Origin: Thysanoteuthis rhombus | Lineage: Eukaryota > Mollusca > Cephalopoda > Oegopsida > Thysanoteuthidae | Length of the DNA stretch: 64,000 nt | Reading direction: 5' to 3' | Assembly (NCBI GenBank): GCA_963457665.1 | Contig: OY735219.1 | Span: 40,058,477 to 40,122,476 of the forward strand | Shown here: piece by piece, positions 1 through 12,649 of the stretch | How the letters are laid out: the number at the start of each line of letters is the position of its first letter | Numbering within the stretch: position 1 is the stretch's first letter | Notes under the pieces: model-generated | What the model was told of the DNA's origin: nothing | The model's database searches: none | The model's input: the letters and a program-made list of their open reading frames with translations, nothing else | Position numbers and translations under genes: made by a program

Positions 1-10
1 CTTGCTTTGA

Positions 11-383
11 AAACCGTTGACGAAAACTGTCAACGTAGGTTTCACCCAGTTTTCAAGTTAGTCAGGCTGGCCATGTATAAATCATGCATACAGGCTGCAC
101 CAATAGAGATGAAAACTGCAAATTTTAACATTTACTTCTTGTTATGTCTAGAAAAAACAATTATTTTTGTTTGCAAAGTAAGTTTATGCTAAATTGATCT
201 CTTAGTTTTTTTTGAAAATTCAGATTTTTTTTAGGGATCATCGCCCAACATAAGGCAAGTAAAGTAACCTATTGATCAATCACTTACTTCAGAATTTTTT
301 TTAATTGATTACCCCCAACACTGCATGCTGCCAAAAGACATTGGTTGTGTGACGGATTCTATTGAGTGATTAATCAGAGCTGT
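11..383 (-). repeat. R500-A copy, last tail bases lost
   Basis: Reads on the minus strand from the tail (inverted AACTGTCAAC near 26) to the head (TTCTATTGAGTGATTAATC, then AGAGCTGT at 376-383). It contains the family landmarks TAAGTTTATGCTAAATTGATC and ACCCCCAACACTGCATGCTG. It forms an inverted pair with the plus-strand copy that begins 280 bp downstream. Confidence 0.8.
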
Positions 384-663
384 TTGAGTTTGTTTTCTTT
401 TTTCTTATTTAAATTCTGATGCAATTAGTGCGGCAATTACGCATTGCTCTGGAATAGTTTAAGATTCCTCAATCTATGAACTTTTTAAAATGTATTCATT
501 TTAGTAAAGTTTGGACATGATGTAAGTTTCATCCAGTGATTAGAAGTACATAGTTTTAGGCCATGAAACAGAAAATCAATTTCCGGTAATGAGTCAATTA
601 TTTAGATTATGTTTGCTTGAAAATTAATGTTGTATCAATAAATAAACATTGAAATATCAACAA

Positions 664-1010
664 AACAAGTCTGGTTAGTCAATCATTAGAAATCGTCACA
701 GGTCACTTTCGGCAACATTGTGGATGATCAATTACAAAATTAGAAAAATGGGAGATCAAGGGATAAGCTTTTTATCAAAAACAAACGTGATTGATGCAGA
801 TCACTAACTAAAGGACCAATTTAGCATAAACTTGCTTTGCAAACTGGAAATCTATTCTAGAGGGAATTTTAAAAAATATGAAAGATCTTCCAGCTCTCTA
901 GCTTCATTGGTGTAGCCTGCATACATGATATATACACCGCCAGCCAGCTAGCCAAACCAACATAAAAACTGAAGAAATTTATGCAGACAGTTTTGGTTGA
1001 CGGTTTAAAA
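664..1010 (+). repeat. R500-A copy
   Basis: Starts AACAAGTCTGGTTAGTC and ends CAGTTTTGGTTGACGG. The block TTTAGCATAAACTTGCTTTG and the tail landmark GCCTGCATACATGATATATA are both present. The central poly-purine stretch is shorter than in other copies. Confidence 0.8.
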
Positions 1011-1744
1011 TATTGCGTAATTTTTAAAACTATGGCTAAAATCTTCCTTGAAAAGTGACTTTGGAAAATTCAGCAAAACATTTAAACAAAAGAAGACTAA
1101 CTTCGGACTTTTTTCTTTCTAAAGATTTGACTATTTTGACTGTTTACACCGATAAATAATGTTAATCACTTGGGAGCAGCTGACAAGTTATCTCACAAGA
1201 AATGCATTGTATATTCTTCTTATTCTGGCTGCAAATCAGATTCTGATTAATGACAATTCGTAGATAATGATGAAGGCAATGAAAGTTGCAATTGTCCTAG
1301 AGCGGATGATAAAATACAGAGCCAAAATGATGTTGCACAAAAATATCCCAATCCCAAGCAGTTAATAATTTCTTTAGTTTTGTTTGAATAAGGATTATTT
1401 CTTTCTTGATACATTCTTCAAAAATTATTGTCTCTTCTCAAATTTTAACAAACCAATAATTTCTGTTAGAGTTGATCTTTTAAACACAATATTACCTCGC
1501 AAAGATTTAGAGAGTTTTGGTCTGTTGATGCCATTCTCCTTATAGTTCACTTTTATTTGTAGGCATTTCATCATCTCCAGATCGTATTATGTGAAAGTAG
1601 ATATTTTTTGTCTACAGTTGAAACAAGATGCTGTTTTTTTGATGAATTCTTTTGGACCAGTTTCCTGGTCTTTGTTGTTTTTATCAAGTTTTTGCTGCTT
1701 CCTTCCTCGGATTTCTGTCACTTTTGATTTCATTAATATCTTGT
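1011..1744. other. Unassigned AT-rich stretch
   Basis: No repeat family recognised. A short plus-strand frame at about 1262-1362 reads coding-like (DNDEGNESCNCPRADDK) and follows a Ser/Asp-rich frame broken by stops. It has no convincing splice donor, so it may be a decayed transposase or a chance frame. Confidence 0.3.
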
Positions 1745-1985
1745 CGCTCCCAGCCAGGTCAGTCAGAAGCTTTGGCTGGGAGGGGAGGGTTTGTTTATTC
1801 AGTCTAGAGATCGGACTTCTACTTAGGGAGATTAATAAGATTGCCCAAGGAGGTTCTCTACATTATCTCAAGCTGCTCACAGCACCTGGTACTACCACTA
1901 TATCTATATATATATATAGTAATCTACTACTGACCAGTCTCAATGTTGCTTAACTTTGGTGATCATACGAGAACCAGTGTGTTTA
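1745..1985 (-). repeat. 5S rRNA-derived SINE, copy 1
   Basis: Read on the minus strand, 1985-1874 matches the order of a 5S rRNA gene: CACTGGTTCTCGTATGATCA, CCAAAGTTAAGCAAC, a GGTCAGTA block, and the 3' end AGTACCAGGTGCTGTGAGC. The 5S part is broken by a short TA run around 1905-1920. A GC-richer body follows to about 1745 (CCTCCCCTCCCAGCC, then CTGACTGACCTGGCTGGG) and also occurs, diverged, in the second copy at 18.06 kb. The 5S internal promoter would drive Pol III transcription. A 5S-headed body shared by two loci indicates a SINE family rather than a stray 5S pseudogene. Confidence 0.65.
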
Positions 1986-2785
<800 letters not shown>

Positions 2786-3085
2786 GCTTGTTTAATGTAT
2801 ATTAAATACAATAACTATATACTAAGCCATCAGAACAAAATTAAAAATCAATCAAAATTTGCCAATAGAGGTGACATTGGGGAGGAGTGCAGTACTCCCT
2901 GTTGTATAAAATGAATCCAAATACAATACATTATGATAATCCACTATATAAAATGACAAATTACTGGAGAAAATAACATAAATTAAATCAGCAGGTATTG
3001 GGAAATAGATTACTGAGGCGACAAAAAAAAGTTTGAAAAAGTTTTTTAATGTGTATAGTGTTAAAAGCTGTAAAGCTTCCTAGAT

Positions 3086-3090
<5 letters not shown>

Positions 3091-3162
<72 letters not shown>
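3091..3162. repeat. (TA)n microsatellite
   Basis: About 36 perfect TA units. Confidence 0.97.
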
Positions 3163-3163
<1 letters not shown>

Positions 3164-3499
3164 ACAGCCTAATAATGAAAGAAGCATTTATTTATGAATC
3201 TGTGGATATGATATTTGATAATATTTTTAAGTGGACAATAATGGATAATAGAAGTCCTTAGATCAAGTTTATCATAGCCTTTTCTATTCTATGAATATAT
3301 ATATATATACATTTTTTGATTTGCATTTCTTCATAATTTATAATACATGTCATTTGCACTCATACAGTATGATATTGCATGACATCATTTACTTGAAATA
3401 ATAAGCTTTGTAATATGTATACCTAAAATAACAAAAAAAAGGTTTTTTGACAGTATCATAAACTTTTTTTAAATAATACTATTTTCTATATCGTCAATT

Positions 3500-3891
3500 T
3501 TCAAGAACACACGAATCCAACGTATCCTAAGAAGAAGGGTATACAACCAATGCATCCTACCAATAGTCAACTATGGAGCTGAAACATGGAACCCAACCAA
3601 AAGATTGACCCTCAAATTGATAACCATGTAATGTACACATGAGAGAATCAATGCTCAACATCACAGAAAGATCATAAGACAACACAGTATATTTGAGAAA
3701 AGACAAAAGTCAAAGATATCATAGAAACCATTAGAAAACTAAAAAAAGCAAATGGGCTGGACATGTTGCAGGAATGTCAGACAACTGCTGGATGTCACAA
3801 CTCACAATGTGGATCCCCTGAGATCAAATGTGGAATTGTGGCCGAATCTAGTTGAAAGTTTATGTCCAATGATGGACGTTGAAAGGCTGCT

Positions 3892-3922
<31 letters not shown>

Positions 3923-3934
3923 ATGATGAAGTAG
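3500..3934 (+). mobile_element. RTE-type LINE 3' fragment
   Basis: Diverged plus-strand copy of the 3' end of an RTE reverse-transcriptase ORF. The segment around 3540-3590 encodes a decayed version of the conserved tract (N)QCILPIVxYGAETW, followed by GHVAGMS-like and TTHNVDP-like remnants. About 80 bp of the C-terminal coding region is missing before the stop. The tail is (CTG)n(ATG)n at 3890-3930, as on other copies. It is inactive, with many stops and frameshifts. Confidence 0.8.
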
Positions 3935-4002
3935 AAGAAAAAGAAGAAGAAGAAAAAGAAATAATATATCTATATACATAAATGTATTAGTGTATGTTTA
4001 TT

Positions 4003-4003
<1 letters not shown>

Positions 4004-4046
<43 letters not shown>

Positions 4047-4048
4047 TG

Positions 4049-4081
<33 letters not shown>
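4004..4081. repeat. (TA)n followed by (TG)n microsatellite
   Basis: TA units at 4004-4043, then TGCATGCA and about 15 TG units to 4081. Confidence 0.97.
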
Positions 4082-4083
<2 letters not shown>

Positions 4084-4302
4084 ACATGCAGTTTGCAAAA
4101 AAACAAAACATTTTCATTTCCCAGAAGCATTTTTTCAATCCTCTTCTCAGGTATTTCAAGCAAACGTATCTGCCAACATAAAATGTTATTGAACGAAAAA
4201 TAATCATAGCTCATACAGTATTACCAGAGAAGAGCTTCTCTCACCCTTTTACCCTTTAAATGAAAAAGTATTTGTTTCCTCTCAAATCAAAACAGTCGAT
4301 AT

Positions 4303-4740
4303 CTTAAAAACTGTCAACCAAATCTGTCACCTGAACTGTCAAAATAGGTTTCTTCAGTTTTCAAGTTGGTCTAGATATCTATGTATCACACATACAGGCC
4401 GCACCTATAGAGCTAGAGGGCTTAAATTTTCAACCCAAGAAAAGAACTTCATTCTTTTTTTTTCCCAAATCCATCCTTATATTAGGTTTTTAGTTCGGGG
4501 GAAGAGGAGCGTTATTTGTAATGTAAGTTTATGCTAAATTGATCCTTTGTTCGTGTCCAGCAGTATTCATGTTTGTTATTTGACTTTTATAGCGATCACA
4601 AATATAACAAATGTTGAGAGAAGTAACTTGACCATTTATCACTTCTTTTTTAGATTTTTTAATTGATCACCCCCAATACGGCATGCTATGAAAAAATGTT
4701 GGTCACATGACCATTTCTATTGGGTGACCAACCAAACCTA
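4303..4740 (-). repeat. R500-A copy
   Basis: Full-length layout from AACTGTCAACC through GTTTCTTCAGTTTTCAAG, ATTATGCTAAATTGATCC-like and ACCCCCAATACGGCATGCTA blocks to TTGGGTGACCAACCAAACCT at the head. Confidence 0.85.
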
Positions 4741-4899
4741 TTTTTTTTTCTTTAAGATTCAACTTGTTGACTACTGCTGCTTTTTTTATCTTTTTCTAAA
4801 ATTTTCCCCCATCTCTCTTCGACCAAATTTCTTGCTGTACATTAATCTTGAGAAAATTTATTTTATCCACTTGGCTCCATAGTTGTAGCTGTTGCGTTT

Positions 4900-5035
4900 T
4901 TATAGCGACCTCAGCAGACATTTAAATTTTTTATTCTGGCTTTTGCATGAATGGTCGTTGCTGTAACAAACCTCGGGCTGATGTTTTATCAAGCGTGAAA
5001 AAAAATCTGCCTGAAACAACAAACTTTTCTTCTTT
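4900..5035. other. Unassigned stretch before a duplicated segment
   Basis: Holds a minus-strand open frame that continues through the duplicated segment to its right. I recognise no protein in it. Confidence 0.2.
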
Positions 5036-5155
5036 GTTGATATGTATCTGTTTGTGTACAGAAAAATATTTATAAAACATTCACACTGACCACCTAAAGA
5101 AAAGAATTGCCAACATTCAAAGTGTTTTTTTAGACAAATGAACTCACTCTTTTTC
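5036..5155. repeat. Left arm of about 120-bp direct repeat flanking R500
   Basis: Shares GTTGATAT, an ACATTCACACTGACCACC-like core and GCCAACATTCAAAG-like blocks with 5671-5800 in the same orientation. The R500 copy lies between the two arms. Confidence 0.7.
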
Positions 5156-5165
5156 ATGAGAACTT

Positions 5166-5670
5166 ATCAAACAAGACTGTCACCAAAACTTTCAACATAG
5201 GTTTCTTCAGTTTTCAAATTGGTCTGGCTGGTTGACTTACTGGCTGGCTATGTGGGCTGCACCAATGGAGCTAGAGGGTTGCAAATATAAACATTTACTC
5301 TTTATTTTGTCCAAAAAAATAATTTTTGTTTTTTCAAAATTCACCCCACTAAGTATGTATCATGTGTACAGGCCATAGAAATGGAGTTTGTGAGCTTTAA
5401 ATTTAAGCACGTACTCCTTATTACGTGCAGAAAAACCTTTTTCCTGTTTTTTCAAAATTTTCTCCTAAAAGTTTTCAGTTGGGGTTTGATTTACTAATTG
5501 GATTTATGCTAAATCAGTCACCAGTTTGTGCCCGCTTGTTCTATTTTTTTCCTACTTTTAGTGATCCAACAAAATGTGAGAGATGTAACTTATTCATTGA
5601 TCACTCCTTACTCCAATTTTCAGATTGATCACCCTCAACAGGGCATGTTACCAGAGACTAACCAGATTTG
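5166..5670 (-). repeat. R500-A copy with duplicated tail segment
   Basis: Begins GACTGTCACCAAAACT and ends GACTAACCAGATTT. The tail block (TATGTATCATGTGTACAGGCC to the poly-T region) occurs a second time from about 5348, so the copy is a fusion of a short tail piece with a second, longer copy. The whole lies exactly between the two direct-repeat arms. Confidence 0.8.
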
Positions 5671-5800
5671 TTGATATAAATTACAAATGGGTGCCTGGAT
5701 ATTTGTGTGAACACAAAAATATATATAACACATTCATACTGACCACCCAAGGAAAAGAAAAGCCAACATTCAAAGAGTTTTTCAGACAATTGAAACATTT
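5671..5800. repeat. Right arm of about 120-bp direct repeat flanking R500
   Basis: Matches 5036-5155: ACATTCATACTGACCACC, AAGGAAAAGAAAAGCCAAC and CATTCAAAG blocks are in the same order and orientation. The right arm has a small extra segment (AATGGGTGCCTGG). Confidence 0.7.
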
Positions 5801-6719
5801 CATTTTTTTATATTTGTCGTTCTCACAATGCTTTGGACAATTGATTCTACAGCCTTCTTCCACCATACTATCTGCATGTTTAGACAGGGACACTGTATCG
5901 AATTCTTTGTTTAACAAAAAGAAAGAGTTAAAAAAATCATTAGCGGTATCTCTGTTAACAGAACAATCCTGTTTGCTACTGTTTTTCACTTGGCACTGCT
6001 GGAAAAAAAGAGTCCCTCTCTTTACATAGAGATAATTCACCTGAAAGAGGCTGTAGAATAAATCAGATGATCATGTTGTGGGAACAACAAATATAATAGA
6101 AAGAACAAGTTCAATAGCCTAAAGAACTCTTTGAATGGTAATGACTCCTCTCAAAATTACAGGTGGTAAGAAATGCTAATTTCTAAACCAGACAAAAGAA
6201 CAATCTCCCTTAACAAATATGTTGGTGTCAAATCCTAAATGCCTGTGTCTATGTTAACCAGCAAGATTAATTGAACAAGTGCTTTCTCAGATAACATCAG
6301 AAAGATAATCTTTCTCTGTACAAGTGTCTGTGGAAACAAAAATGACTTCTGGACCTATAGTCTTATGTAGATTTAAACATTATTTACTGGGATAGAACTC
6401 TGGTTTTCCAAGTCACCAGTCTATTTCACTCAGATAATTTATTTTTTATATATATATATTTTTTTGCTGACTATGTAGTGAGTATTCAATTCAACCAAGT
6501 GCTTGGAATAGAACTGCATACTTTTGTACCAGGATTTCTATATTCTAATTTTACTGTTTATTATTCTGGGCCCATCGACACAAGTGGAGCATTCTTCACT
6601 TTCATACAAGCTGTGATATAATGAACACAAAAATACTGTCATCCTTTTGTTGACTGTGAAGATATCTTAATTTCAAAACTTCTGGAGATTATCAAAACAA
6701 GTACACATCCTTGATATAA
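5801..6719. other. Unassigned stretch
   Basis: Open frames of about 120-134 codons exist on both strands to about 6040. The minus frame is cysteine-rich (CRINCPKHC, KCFNCLKNS). It has no recognisable domain and its C-terminal part falls inside the duplicated arm, so I do not call a gene. From 6040 to 6719 I see nothing specific apart from a short TA run near 6450. Confidence 0.25.
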
Positions 6720-7141
6720 ACAGGTCTGGTTAGTCACTTGATAGAAAGTGTCATGTACCACCATCTTTTGGGGAATGATCAGTCAAAAAATTGGAGTAAG
6801 GGATGATTAATAAATCGGTTACTTCTCTTGCCTTTTCTATCACTAAAAATTTGTGAATTCTTAAAATACAAGGGGGCAAAAACAAGTGACAAATTTAAGG
6901 AAAAATTTACGTTGTAAATTGAACCCCTACTTAAAACCCATTTGGAGGGGTGGGATTATAAAAAAAAGAAAAAAACTTTTTTCTTTGACATAATAAGGAG
7001 TAAATGTCTGAATTTCTATCCCAAAAGTTCCATTGGTATGGCCTGTATACAGGCTACATACATAGATACATGCATACATAGTCAAACGGACCAGCTTGAA
7101 AACTGAAGAAACCTGTTCTGACAGTTTTGGATGACGGTTCC
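6720..7141 (+). repeat. R500-A copy
   Basis: Starts ACAGGTCTGGTTAGTCACTT and ends GACAGTTTTGGATGACGG. It is followed after 62 bp by another copy in the same orientation. Confidence 0.88.
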
Positions 7142-7203
7142 ATATTGCATGTCGGTCAAGGTAAATTGATTGTTATGTTTTACAAATATAAATTGACTCA
7201 TAC

Positions 7204-7500
7204 ATAGGTCTGGTAAGTTAGTTAGTCAATAGAAACTGTAACGTGACTAATGACTTTTGGCAGCATGGGGTTGATCAGTTAAAAAAATTGGAAAAAGGGA
7301 TGATCAATGAATAAGTTACTTCACTCACCTTTTGTTGGGCAGTGATCACTAAAAATGTCTGAAACATGAAAAACAAAAAGAATTTTCATCCCTCATGGTG
7401 TGGCCTGCATGCATGATGCATTTATACACAGCCAGCCAGACACATCTAAAAACTAGAGAAACATATGCTGGTGTTGACAGTTTTGGTTGACAGTTTCTGA
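7204..7500 (+). repeat. R500-A copy with internal deletion
   Basis: Both termini are well kept: CAATAGAAACTGTAACG at the head and TTGACAGTTTTGGTTGACAG at the tail. About 130 bp of the middle, including the TTAGCATAAAC block, is missing. This makes it the best short example of the subterminal inverted repeat. Confidence 0.85.
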
Positions 7501-7569
7501 TTGCTTGTGGGTCAATATGATTTAATAGTTGCCCTAAGGATTTTACAAAAATTAAAATTACCTTATACT

Positions 7570-7928
7570 TACCATCACAGTCAATAATTGAACAACTGTA
7601 GTGTTAAAATTTGAAGTCAAGTAAAATCAAAATTCCATCAGAGAATAAATATGATCTGAATAAATCCAATTCATGTCATCTTTGGCTCTCCCTCGGGAAA
7701 ACAGCAACAATAGAGTAGAAAAACATGAGAATCTAGATGGAGTAAGAAATAAAAGAAAGACAATCTAGATGTTATTAATAAAGCTGTAAGAATCGGGCCT
7801 AGTGGAGTACTGATGTCAGTCTTCAAGTACATAGACCAAACAGTATCAGCAGGAATGCTAAAACACATATATAAAAAAGGATAGATCCCCTCTCCACCTT
7901 TAGTGGCTCAGTCATTCAATATTGGAGT
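7570..7928. repeat. Repeat family W, copy 1
   Basis: Shares CACAGTCAATAATTGAAC, AACTGTAGTGTTAAAATTTG, GAGTACTGATG and TTTAGTGGCTCAGTCATTCA blocks, in order, with 53548-53915. No coding or RNA-gene signature is seen, and family identity is unknown. Confidence 0.6.
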
Positions 7929-8198
7929 AAAGCAGACGGAAGCCTGAAAAGCCTTAAATTCTATTTCAGTAATGAAAACTGATTTTAATAAAGAAGAGTT
8001 AATTTTGCACTTGAAAAATCATCTTGATATCCATGTTTTAATATCCAAATTGATTTTGTGAATCTATCTTTACATGCAACACAATATACAATTTTTTTTA
8101 AACTTCAAATATTAGATTTGGTTTAATGAAGAATTCGGAAATAGAAACAAAACTTAAGATTAAGATTAGATATCTTACCTCACATAAATTAATTCCAG

Positions 8199-8390
8199 TA
8201 GCCCATCCGTGTACCAAAACTAAATATCTAAAAATATTATCCAACATTATCCAAAATGATTATTCTTTTATCTGAAATTATCTAAAAATAAATACCAGTA
8301 CAAGAATTGGGCATTGTTTTTTGGAAAATAAACCCTCAAAAAATAGTTTTAGATGGTGGTGTATTCATGCAAACTTTTGAAGTTTCAACC
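8199..8390 (-). repeat. Repeat family T, fragment
   Basis: On the minus strand it reads TTAGATAATTTCAGATAA-like, then TTAGTTTTGGTACACGGATG and GGGCTACTGG, the distal end of family T as seen at 35.8 and 63.6 kb. Confidence 0.55.
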
Positions 8391-8599
8391 TGAAATCTGT
8401 GACAAGCAGTGCTTGGAGAGACACATAGATACAGACTCCAAGAGAGAAAAGAATCTGTTGTCCATTTGGCTCATTCGTCGGCTATTTGTGGGGCTAGGGT
8501 GATTCGATTAATATTGAAGTCATTTCATAGATCAAATTTTGGGTGCACATGTGGTGCCAAATATTCAGAAATATCAATGTTTCATCTAAATAGTTACAA
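8391..8599 (+). other. Unassigned stretch with short open frame
   Basis: A 67-codon plus-strand frame (8409-8612) runs into an R500 tail, so it is unlikely to be a gene. Nothing else recognised. Confidence 0.2.
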
Positions 8600-8653
8600 A
8601 TTAATGACTTGAAAACTGAAGAAACCTGTGTTAACAGTTTTGGTTGGAGGTTT
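8600..8653 (+). repeat. R500-A tail fragment
   Basis: Only the last 50 bp of R500 (GACTTGAAAACTGAAGAAAC, then AACAGTTTTGGTTGG). The next copy starts about 5 bp later, giving a head-to-tail junction. Confidence 0.75.
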
Positions 8654-8658
8654 TTAAA

Positions 8659-9104
8659 AACAGGTTGGGTCAGTTAATGAATAGGAAATCATCACCTGAT
8701 CAGCATCTCTTAGCAGCAAGCCATGTTGGGGATGATCAATAAGTCTAATAATCTAGTTACTTCTCCAGTCCTTTGTTGGATCAGTGAAAAGTCTGAATTT
8801 CCAAAATACAAGCAGCCAAGCACAAACAAGGGACCAATCTAGCAAGGACTTTCATCTTAAACTGACCCCCCCTCCCACTAAAAAAACCTGTTTGGTGATA
8901 AATTTAAAAGAGATAAAAAGTGTTTTTTTCTAGACATAAAAAGGAGCAACTGTTTAAATTTTCAGCGCTCCAACTTCATTAGTACAGCCTGTACGCATGG
9001 TACATACATACCTACATAGCCAGCCAGTCAGCAGGACTAACTTGAAAACTGAAAAAAAATGTTTGTTTACAGTTTGAGTGACAGTTCTGTTTGACGGTTT
9101 CTTA
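8659..9104 (+). repeat. R500-A copy
   Basis: Starts ACAGGTTGGGTCAGTTAATG and ends GTTTGACGGTTTCTTAAAC. All internal blocks are present. Confidence 0.85.
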
Positions 9105-10916
9105 AACTGTGGAATGATAGTCATGATGATTGCTATCAGGTATGAATTTTTATGTCAAGAATAAGTATTAATCTTGATAGATTTGCTTTGGCCTCAATAA
9201 ATCCTCTGATAAAATCTTTTGTAGAGATTGAATATTTGTGGGTCACTATGTACGCACTTTGTTTATCAACTGTAAAATATAAACAAACGAACTACACGCA
9301 ATTCTGGTATTTTCAATCAAAATAGAATTGTATAATTGTAAATTACAAAGAAAGATCATAATAGTCCAATTGAATTAACTGTTTATGGTATCAAAATATC
9401 ATAATTGAAATGTGATTTTCTCACATGAAAATTAATATAAATGTCTGTTTAGGAAGAAAGAATGTAATTGGTTAAATAGAATAAATGTTTATGGTACATA
9501 GATATCGATATTGTGGATGTCTGTTTATAAACAAAAATGACGTAATGATCAAGTAACAGTTCAAAAATATCAATAATGTAAGTATGATTCAAACATACAA
9601 AATCGATAAGTTTATCGAGAGAGAGACAACAAAATTTACTTTAGAACATAGGTTGTCCGCATTATTGGAAACCTAAAATGGCCTCACTCTGAGTGTTTGG
9701 ACACATGTCTGATACACAGCCCTGTGAAAAAGAATAAGGACAGGGAAAGAGATAGAAACAACTCCTTTTTATACTAGGAATTGATCAAAAGCAACTTTGG
9801 CTTGACAAGAAATGACATTGGTGCTACTGCAATGATGTCTAGCGTAGAGGAATATTTACTAAAGGGGAGAGAACTGCAACTTTTATTCATTGATTAAATC
9901 ATTTTTTTACGTGTATTTGAATAAACTAAATTCACTGCAAAAACTATAAAAAATAATTTTTTTTTTATTAACTTGGTAGGATGTTGAAGATTCAGTCAAA
10001 ATTCTTCATTGGGTAATTTGTGGCCATTATATGCAGAAAAAAGTGTTTTTCGTAGATAGAACATTAATTCAGCACATTTTCTAAAAATCACAATACTAAT
10101 TATGAAGTCCTCCTCTATGATTCACTTTACCAGCTGTCAGCCATTTTGAAATCTGAAACATTCATAAATTTCCATTTTCTTTGAACAAAGAAGAAAATAC
10201 AAAAAGTATCTGTGTGTATACAACAAAATCGCCAACTATTATCACCATCTCATTTTTATTTTCTAATTCTAATAGTTTTCTCATTCAATGGGAAAGTTAT
10301 TTTGTGCTCTTTGAAAATATCAATGTTTTTGTTGAAACAGTTTTTTTTTTGTAACGGTTCTAGCTTCTCCAGCTGCTAATGGAACTAATGCACACATCAG
10401 TCAGACCCTACTTTCCTTTCAAGTTGAAAGTACACAATGGAAATTCAATCACACCACTTACACACAGCAGGCTTATATCTTTTTGTACCACAAACAGCAG
10501 ACTTCTGAGGTTATTTGAACAAAGTTGTTTTCAGTTAAATTTTATATTTAGTATGCATTAGTATAGCACTGTTTACCATCTTTTTTGTGATTTATGGCTG
10601 ATAGTTGGTCTAATAACCTTTCTAAGAGTGTATGATTTTCGGCTTTTTGAATTTTGTGAGAATTAAGATGAAGGTAAAAAGTTATGAAAATATTTTTTTT
10701 TAAAATAATGATAATTTATGATACTTCATCTAACAAGAATGAAAAATTTGAAAAAAAATGGGAAAAATGTGTTTGGCTTTTTGTCAGGATTCCTAAGTTT
10801 ATCTCAAAAAAATTATGGACATATTGTGGAAATATAGGCATAGTCGATTGGAAAAAATGAATCATTGATAGACGTTGTTTTCATTAATATATTTAGAGAG
10901 AAAAAAAAAGAAGACA
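9105..10916. other. Unassigned 1.8-kb stretch
   Basis: AT-rich sequence with no repeat family, RNA gene or credible exon recognised. The short frame at 10379-10561 shows no conserved pattern. This is one of the few longer blocks without an identifiable transposon. Confidence 0.3.
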
Positions 10917-11377
10917 AGCATTCGAAGGGAAATTATGAATCACCACCTACCATATATACTGTGTTGGGAATGATCAATTATGTGAGAAAAAGGGTTGATC
11001 AATAAATAAGACTCTTCTGTTGCCCTTTTGTTGGGCTGTGACCACTGAAAAAGGTCTGAATTTTCAAAAAAACAAGAGGGCACATGCTAGTAATCAATTT
11101 GACAAAAACTCTGAGTTGCGCATTGAACCTCACCCTAAAAACTCATTTTGGAAGGGAACTTTCAAAACAAAACAAAAATTTCCCTTACTCATTGAGAGGA
11201 GTGTGTGTGAGTAAAATTTCAAGTTTCTACTATGAATGGTAAGAGCTGGACACAATATGGATTGATACATAGATAGATACATAGCCAGACATATACATAT
11301 AGATGTCAGAACACATGAATTGCCTGAGCTCAGCAACAGTGATTAAATTGGTCTGTTGTAGGTAGCAGTAATTAACA
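10917..11377 (+). repeat. R500-B copy (alternative tail)
   Basis: The head half is ordinary R500 (GTTGGGAATGATCAATT, AAAGTCTGAATTTTC-like), but the tail is different: CTCATTGAGAGGAGTGTGTG, TTTCTACTATGAATGGTAA, CAGCAACAGTGATTAAA and GTAGGTAGCAG. The first 45 bp (CATTCGAAGGGAAATTATGA) are shared with the copy at 48657 but not with R500-A. Confidence 0.75.
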
Positions 11378-12109
11378 ACTCTACCAGCTGTGAAATAGGT
11401 TATATGAAGATAAGAAAGTAATATCTTTCTATATTAGCAGCTGACAAGAACTTGTTTTCCATTATTTTTGATTGTCTATGCCCCACAGTGAATCAACATG
11501 AGATTGAATAATTCAATGAAGTTCTAAACAACAAATTTTATCAAAGTATTGTTGAATTGTTGTTACAAATAGTGATCATAAAAATAACTCAAACATTCAT
11601 TGGCAAATGTTTGGCACACTAAAAGAAACATCTAACACAAAATCACTTTCAAACAGCTTGGAAAGCAATTTTGGAAAAGAAAAAGATTCATACAAAAGAG
11701 AAATCAAAATGTTCTAATAGTTTCCTTGAGAATGACATGAAATGAAAAGACAGAATCAATTTTGATGAAAATAATCACAGTGGCTCAGTCCCATATGTGA
11801 TCCACTGCACTCTGATTCATTGTGCCCCATGCGCACCATTGCAAAATATAACCTCAGATCTGAAAATAGGGTAAGCACAGTGATTTCAATTTGGACAAGA
11901 AATAATTCTAACTCAATCCTAATTCCGCCTCATATAGCACAATTAGAAAATTCTGAATATTTGTGGCTCTATAATGAAACTAAGAGTACATCTGAATGTT
12001 ACTTTCAAATTAAAATTAGGGATTTTCAGCTTGCATACTGTACAGCAATATTCCAGCAGGCAATTCTCTGTGAAAATAAGATGGCGGATGTGTTGTCTTG
12101 AGAGAAGGA
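11378..12109. other. Unassigned stretch
   Basis: A 93-codon plus-strand frame (11820-12101) has no recognised motif. Nothing else supported. Confidence 0.25.
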
Positions 12110-12549
12110 ATTAGTTGAACAATTAAAAATTGATTAAAGGTATGATCAATGAATAATTTACTTCCCTGGGCTTTTGCTGAGGGGATTAACACTAAAAAAA
12201 AGTCTGAATTTTCCAAAAGAAACAAGTGTGAACAATGCCAGACACTAATGGAGGGACTAGTTTAGCATAAACTTCTACTGTAAATTGAACACCACTCAAA
12301 AACCTGTTTAGGATTTTCAAAAAAAAAAAAAAAGTTCCTCCTAGACATAATAAAGAATAAATTTTCAGCCCTCTAGCTTCATTGGTGCAACCTGTACTCA
12401 TGATATACACATCCATACATACAATAATTACATGCATACATACAGACATATATTTATACATATAAAGCCAGCCAGCTGGACCAACTTGAAAACTGAAGAA
12501 TCATATGTTGACAGTTTTCATGACAGTTTTGGTTGACAGTTTCTAATAC
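12110..12549 (+). repeat. R500-A copy, head truncated
   Basis: Begins inside the head (CAATTAAAAATTGATT) and ends TTGGTTGACAGTTTCTAATA. The tail carries three GACAGTTTT units instead of two, and the TACATACA block is expanded. Confidence 0.85.
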
Positions 12550-12649
12550 CAGCAAAATGTCTCCACACTGAGCAAGAGGCTGACTAGAGTTTAGTAATCC
12601 TTCTTTAGATACTTATATTTTGTTAACCATCAGGTTACCAATGTCTCTT

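Noticed and set aside
11..1010. Large palindrome formed by two inverted R500 copies
   Set aside because: The copies are diverged and differ in internal deletions, so two independent insertions explain the arrangement better than an inverted duplication.
1250..1380. Exon reading DNDEGNESCNCPRADDK
   Set aside because: No usable splice donor, and stops lie immediately upstream in the frame; kept only as a note in the region entry.
5625..6040. 119- and 134-codon overlapping open frames as genes
   Set aside because: Each overlaps either an R500 copy or a direct-repeat arm, and neither peptide shows a recognised family pattern.
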